DNA from: an uncultured Fretibacterium sp.
Lineage (GTDB): Bacteria; Synergistota; Synergistia; Synergistales; Aminobacteriaceae
Assembly: GCA_937911045.1 (NCBI GenBank)
Contig: CALEPX010000089.1
Span: forward strand, 1 to 8,491
Direction of reading: 5' to 3'
Length of the DNA stretch: 8,491 nucleotides
Translations under genes and position numbers: made by a program
The notes under the pieces: model-generated
What the model was told of the DNA's origin: nothing
Databases searched by the model: none
What the model saw: only the letters and a program-made list of their open reading frames with translations
Shown: positions 5,465 to 8,491 of the stretch, piece by piece
How the letters are laid out: every line of letters starts with the position of its first letter
How positions within the stretch are numbered: the first letter of the stretch is position 1

Positions 5465-5498
5465 AAGAAGCCTCGAAATAATAGAGGCTTCTTTATAT
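5465..5498 (+). terminator. Intrinsic terminator after the DUF1848 gene
   Basis: A perfect ten-base inverted repeat, AAGAAGCCTC (5465-5474) and GAGGCTTCTT (5484-5493), with a nine-base AT-rich loop, followed by TTATAT. It begins seven bases after the DUF1848 stop and closes the small-gene operon, implying that the ParB block downstream has its own promoter. The U tract is short, so some read-through is possible. Confidence 0.85.
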
Positions 5499-5528
5499 AA
5501 GTGATAAAAATATAGAAAGGTTATTAGT

Positions 5529-6056
5529 TTGGAGATAATTTACAAGAAATTAAGTGAACTTATAGAGTATAAAAATAACGTCCGACGTAATGATCCAGCG
5601 AACATTGCTAAAGTAGCTGACAGTATTAAGCGATTCGGTTTCTTAAATCCTATTACAATAGATATAAACAATGTTATTATTTCTGGGCACACTCGCTTAA
5701 AGGCAGCCAAATTATTGGAAATGAAGGAAGTTCCTTGTATTGTTTCTGATTTGTCTGAAGAAGATGCAAAATTAGCTCGAATTGTGGATAACAAAAGTCA
5801 TGAATATGCAACATGGGATATTAATAAGCTCCATAAAGAATTGAATGCTATAAATTTGGATTACAAGACAGTATTCTTTACCCCTAACCGAGATAGATTA
5901 TTCTACAAAGAAAATAAGCTCTTGATTTTTGGTAATAATGAACTGCCAATTACTGAAGAAGAATATGCACGATTAAAGTCTATTTACGATTCATATATTG
6001 ACAATAATAAAACATATTTTGGTTTCGTAATGTATTTAACTGGGGGGGGAGAATAA
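5529..6056 (+). CDS. ParB/sulfiredoxin-fold protein 1 (175 aa)
   Basis: The start is TTG, with AGAAAGG at 5514-5520 eight bases upstream; no ATG lies nearby in frame. Residues 1-90 form a ParB N-terminal domain: NNVRRND (16-22), a helix with ADSIKRFGFLNPI, then the nucleotide-binding box GHTRLKAA (53-60) and EVPCIV. RIVDNKSHEYATWD follows, as in phage ParB-like proteins linked to DNA modification. There is no KorB/Spo0J helix-turn-helix domain. Residues ~118-175 form a separate C-terminal domain (LLIFGNN, ITEEEYARLKSIYDSYID, FGFVMYL) also found in protein 2. In bona fide ParB the N-domain binds CTP and loads on DNA; that activity is inferred here. It is the first gene of the three-ParB block. 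Confidence 0.85.
   Translation: MEIIYKKLSELIEYKNNVRRNDPANIAKVADSIKRFGFLNPITIDINNVIISGHTRLKAAKLLEMKEVPCIVSDLSEEDAKLARIVDNKSHEYATWDINKLHKELNAINLDYKTVFFTPNRDRLFYKENKLLIFGNNELPITEEEYARLKSIYDSYIDNNKTYFGFVMYLTGGGE
6042..6049 (+). repeat. G8 homopolymer doubling as ribosome binding site
   Basis: Eight G residues at the end of ParB protein 1 encode its C-terminal GGG and supply the purine-rich ribosome binding site of ParB protein 2 (ATG 6060). Length changes would alter both the last residues of protein 1 and the strength of initiation for protein 2, so the tract could tune expression. Only one length is visible here. Confidence 0.6.
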
Positions 6057-6059
6057 AGA

Positions 6060-6854
6060 ATGATAATTCGTGATGTTTCAATCTCTCGATTAAAAAACTA
6101 CGAGAATAATCCACGAAATAACGACCTTGCGGTAGAAAAAGTGAAGTACAGTATTGATCGTTTAGGCTTTTTGTTCCCTATTATTATAGATATTAATTAT
6201 GTTATTGTGGCTGGGCACACCCGTGTACGTGCATGTCAAGAGTTAGGTATTCAAACAGTTCCGTGTATAATGGCTGATGAACTCACAGAAGAACAGATTA
6301 ATTTATTTCGTTTAGTTGATAATAAGACAAGTGAGTATAGTGATTGGGATTTTGAGAAGTTAAAAAGTGAGTTAGCCCAAATTGATTTAACTATTGATAA
6401 AAATCAGATTCTTTTGGAACAATTTGAATTATCTAATGAAGTCTTTGATATTGAGCCAGAACAAGCTGAAATTAAAGTTCCATCTCTGAACTTCATGAAT
6501 ACCGGTACTGCATCTCCCAAAAATAGCAGACCATCGGTCAGCACTATACATAGTAGTAATTGTAGTAGTTCGTCTGAGAATAAAGCTGAACTGAATGATG
6601 AAACTGAGGCTTTTGATGGTGTACACACTGCTTTAGAAGATGAGGGAGAACTTACAGTATCAGATGAAACACCTAGAGAATCAAAACCGCTGCTCCCGAT
6701 ATATCAGTTTCGTTTTGGCGATGTCGCTTTTTACATATCGAAAATGGAACTTGATTGTTTGAATGCAAAATATAAGGAATATATTGACACAAACGAAGTT
6801 TTAAGTCATAGCTTTGTCGAATATCTTTTGCAGGGGGTTGAAGAGCGTGATTGA
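6060..6854 (+). CDS. ParB/sulfiredoxin-fold protein 2 with disordered linker (264 aa)
   Basis: Paralogue of protein 1. The ParB N-domain has NNPRNND (16-22), YSIDRLGFLFPI, GHTRVRA (52-58) and VPCIM, then RLVDNKTSEYSDWD. Between residues ~135 and 210 lies a low-complexity serine/glutamate-rich linker (including SSNCSSSSE), probably disordered. Residues ~213-260 repeat the C-terminal domain of protein 1 (YQFRFGD, YISKMELDCLNAKYKEYID, FVEYLL). No DNA-binding helix-turn-helix is visible. The ATG is preceded by the G8 tract and lies in the same frame as protein 1, separated by only TAA AGA, so read-through would give a tandem fusion. Its end overlaps the third ParB gene by eight bases. Role presumed to be nucleotide-dependent DNA binding; partner and target unknown. 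Confidence 0.85.
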   Translation: MIIRDVSISRLKNYENNPRNNDLAVEKVKYSIDRLGFLFPIIIDINYVIVAGHTRVRACQELGIQTVPCIMADELTEEQINLFRLVDNKTSEYSDWDFEKLKSELAQIDLTIDKNQILLEQFELSNEVFDIEPEQAEIKVPSLNFMNTGTASPKNSRPSVSTIHSSNCSSSSENKAELNDETEAFDGVHTALEDEGELTVSDETPRESKPLLPIYQFRFGDVAFYISKMELDCLNAKYKEYIDTNEVLSHSFVEYLLQGVEERD

Positions 6855-8241
6855 CTTTGTGGAGCAAATGCCTATTGATTCTATAACTGGTGCTCAATAC
6901 AACCCTCGTAAGATTACCTCTGACGCATTAGAGAAATTACAGTACAGCATAAAAAAATTCGGCGTGGTAAAACCTCTTATCATTAATGCTACAAGTAATA
7001 TTATTGTTGCTGGACATCAGCGCAAAAAGGCAGCTTTGAGCTTAGGTCTTAAATACTTGCCGTGTGTGAGAATTAATAGCCCTAATGTTCGTGATGAGAT
7101 ATGGTTTAACCTTATGCACAACTCTATCGAAACAAGCAAGACTTTGATTCAACTTGAAGATTTTTCGGTCGGAAAGTACTGTTATTGCCCTCCTTCAAAG
7201 ATTAGAATTAATAGCGAGCCGGGTAATGTTTTCATCTGCTCGGAGATTGTGAAACTAATATCACGCTACGGTGAGTGGGGTTCTGTTGTTACAGATGCTA
7301 ATGGTCAAGTGATCCTTAATGCTGAATATGCGTATTGTGCAAAAAAACTAGGTTATGGAGTTCTTACCTATGGCATTCCCAATGAGTACGTATCAGAGTT
7401 TTTGCAATGTATGAGCATTGAGTACGGTAAGTATAATTTTGATAACTTAGGTGTGAAGACTTATCATCAATTCCTTGCACAGCCTAAGCGCTTGAGTACA
7501 GATGGTAGACAGGCTAACAGTTCTATTCTTTACAGGAAATATGTCATTCCCATTGTAAAGAAAACGGATAGTATTATCGACATTGGAGCAGGACGTATGG
7601 CGTATGTAAAACTTCTAAAGTCGCAGGGATTTAATATTCATGCTTACGAGCCGTCTTTAATGATGAAAGGCGCAAATAAACTTGACATGAAAAATATTAT
7701 CGCTAATATTCTACATGCCGAGCATGAAGTTAAGGAGCATGGCTTATTTGATTACTGTGTATTGGAAGCAGTTATAAATTCTGTTGTGGATGATGAATTT
7801 GAGAAAGCTGTTCTTATTACTTGTAATGCTGTCTTAAAAGCTACAGGATCGCTTATCACGTGTACTCGTAATCTTGACGGTTTGAAAAGAGATTGTGGGC
7901 GCACAAAGCTAACATCTGGCGCTTCGGGGCTCTTATATTGTTTGGATGAGAATAATTACGCTTTTACTATGATGGGCGACATCGTATTCAAGCAGAAATT
8001 TCATACTTCTGAGAGTTATGTTGCGCTACTTGAGAAATATTTTGATGATGTAAAAATTCTGTCTTGCAAAGCTAATTATATTTATTGCTTATGTAAACAA
8101 CCCAAACAGCTTTCTATCGAAGAATATGAGGAATATCTTGAAAAAGAACTTAATATTGAATATCCGGGCGGGTTCAAGCATAACAAACATAAGGGCCTCA
8201 TGAATGCGTTACTCACACAGGTAGCAGCAAGGTACAGTTAA
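6847..8241 (+). CDS. ParB domain - methyltransferase fusion protein (464 aa)
   Basis: I place the start at GTG 6847, where AGGGGG (6832-6837) is nine bases upstream; a longer frame from TTG 6814 lacks such a site. Residues 1-80 are a ParB N-domain (YNPRK 18-22, LQYSIKKFGVVKP, GHQRKKAA 56-63, LPCV). Residues ~125-180 look like a second ParB-type lobe without the GHxR box (ISRYGEW, VVTDANGQVIL, AKKLGYG). Residues ~225-425 are a class I SAM-dependent methyltransferase: SIIDIGAGR (motif I, D245-G249), acidic E268 in HAYEPS, and FDYCVLEAVINSV (301-313) in place of the (D/N)PP(Y/F) motif of amino-DNA methylases. The target is therefore not obviously adenine N6 or cytosine N4. The C-terminal tail is acidic/helical. 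It lies between two ParB genes and a TerS-like gene. Confidence 0.85.
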   Translation: MIDFVEQMPIDSITGAQYNPRKITSDALEKLQYSIKKFGVVKPLIINATSNIIVAGHQRKKAALSLGLKYLPCVRINSPNVRDEIWFNLMHNSIETSKTLIQLEDFSVGKYCYCPPSKIRINSEPGNVFICSEIVKLISRYGEWGSVVTDANGQVILNAEYAYCAKKLGYGVLTYGIPNEYVSEFLQCMSIEYGKYNFDNLGVKTYHQFLAQPKRLSTDGRQANSSILYRKYVIPIVKKTDSIIDIGAGRMAYVKLLKSQGFNIHAYEPSLMMKGANKLDMKNIIANILHAEHEVKEHGLFDYCVLEAVINSVVDDEFEKAVLITCNAVLKATGSLITCTRNLDGLKRDCGRTKLTSGASGLLYCLDENNYAFTMMGDIVFKQKFHTSESYVALLEKYFDDVKILSCKANYIYCLCKQPKQLSIEEYEEYLEKELNIEYPGGFKHNKHKGLMNALLTQVAARYS

Positions 8242-8242
8242 T

Positions 8243-8491
8243 ATGGCAAAGCTGGATTTATTTGAGAAGTGGGTTGAAGATGGCGAGGTAGAAAATAATC
8301 TTGCTATTGTACAATCATTATCAATGCAGGGTAAATCCGTAAATGAAATTGCAGATGTGTTTAGCGTAACTCGTCGAACTATGCACAATCTCATGAATAA
8401 ACATCCGTCTTTACGAAAAGCTATAGAGACTGGTCGCTTATCAGTCGTAGCAATGTGTCAGAATAAATTAATGGAGAAAGTATCGAGTGGC
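8243..8491 (+). CDS. HTH protein resembling small terminase subunit (partial, cut by window end)
   Basis: The frame is open from ATG 8243 to the window end (83 codons). It has a helix-turn-helix at about residues 30-52 (GKSVNEIADVFSVTRRTMHN), followed by KHPSLRKAIETGR, the pattern of phBC6A51-type/homeodomain-like phage proteins that precede the large terminase and act as small terminase subunit (recognise the packaging site). The start is one base after the methyltransferase stop (AAGG at 8229-8232 upstream), so it is in the same transcript. The C-terminus is not visible, and a general transcriptional regulator cannot be excluded. If it is TerS, the ParB block sits directly upstream of the packaging genes. 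Confidence 0.6.
   Translation, partial: MAKLDLFEKWVEDGEVENNLAIVQSLSMQGKSVNEIADVFSVTRRTMHNLMNKHPSLRKAIETGRLSVVAMCQNKLMEKVSSG

Noticed and set aside
5423..5528. Promoter for the ParB block (TTGACA at 5423-5428)
   Set aside because: No -10 hexamer lies 16-18 bases downstream, and the site is inside the DUF1848 gene upstream of the terminator. A promoter is expected between 5494 and 5529 but I cannot point to one.
5459..6060. parS-like centromere site next to the ParB genes
   Set aside because: I looked for the palindrome related to TGTTTCACGTGAAACA and found none; the only inverted repeat here is the terminator.
6814..6846. Longer N-terminus of the methyltransferase fusion from TTG 6814
   Set aside because: No ribosome site precedes TTG 6814, whereas AGGGGG lies nine bases before GTG 6847 and the ParB domain begins right after it.
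202..8394. Reverse-strand frames, for example 1053-1370, 4811-5119 and 6404-6628
   Set aside because: All lie opposite real genes, lack ribosome sites and have compositions expected of shadow frames.
1..8491. CRISPR array, tRNA or rRNA genes
   Set aside because: No regularly spaced repeats and no recognisable tRNA cloverleaf or rRNA segments were seen.

Overview
The window looks like an accessory/early region of a tailed phage or prophage in a Gram-positive-type host, probably a low-to-moderate GC anaerobe of the Clostridia/Negativicutes kind. The reasons are strong AGGAGG-type ribosome binding sites before nearly every gene, TTG and GTG starts, a single coding strand (everything is on +), very short genes joined by ATGA or longer overlaps, and typical phage families (Lar-type zinc ribbons, DUF3310, ThyX, DUF1848, ParB-fold proteins, a TerS-like helix-turn-helix protein). 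The host group is inferred from style, not from a marker gene.

Layout. Bases 2-67 hold the end of a broken IS5-type transposase. From 143 to about 4137 there is a dense run of small genes: three paralogues of a ~90-residue family with an 'NARLI..AP.[LM]Y' motif (143, 415 and a broken copy at 2247), two intact Lar-type zinc ribbons (680, 3045) and one decayed copy fused to a membrane segment (2800), a 52-residue basic protein (883), a DUF3310 protein without its usual N-terminus (1210), a short AP2/HNH-type zinc ribbon (1455), a frameshifted thyX (1663-2254), a nine-cysteine zinc-binding protein (3466) and several unrecognised proteins. At 4161-5458 an unknown 154-residue protein is coupled to a DUF1848 protein, and a clean hairpin terminator (5465-5494) closes this unit.

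After the terminator comes the most distinctive block: three consecutive ParB/sulfiredoxin-fold proteins (5529, 6060, 6847). The first two share a C-terminal domain. The third is a 464-residue fusion of a ParB domain, what looks like a second degenerate ParB-like lobe, and a class I SAM-dependent methyltransferase. It is followed directly by a protein resembling a small terminase subunit or phBC6A51-type HTH protein, cut by the window end. The block therefore seems to sit at the entry to the packaging genes. I infer that ParB-type DNA/nucleotide-binding modules and a methyltransferase act on phage DNA before or during packaging; nothing in the sequence proves this.

Several independent lesions (A9 frameshift in thyX, a probable 4-bp insertion in the third NARLI paralogue, decayed Lar fusion, truncated zinc ribbon, DUF3310 without its N-terminus, transposase stub) suggest that the small-gene region is either an eroding prophage or fast-turning accessory DNA, while the ParB block is intact.
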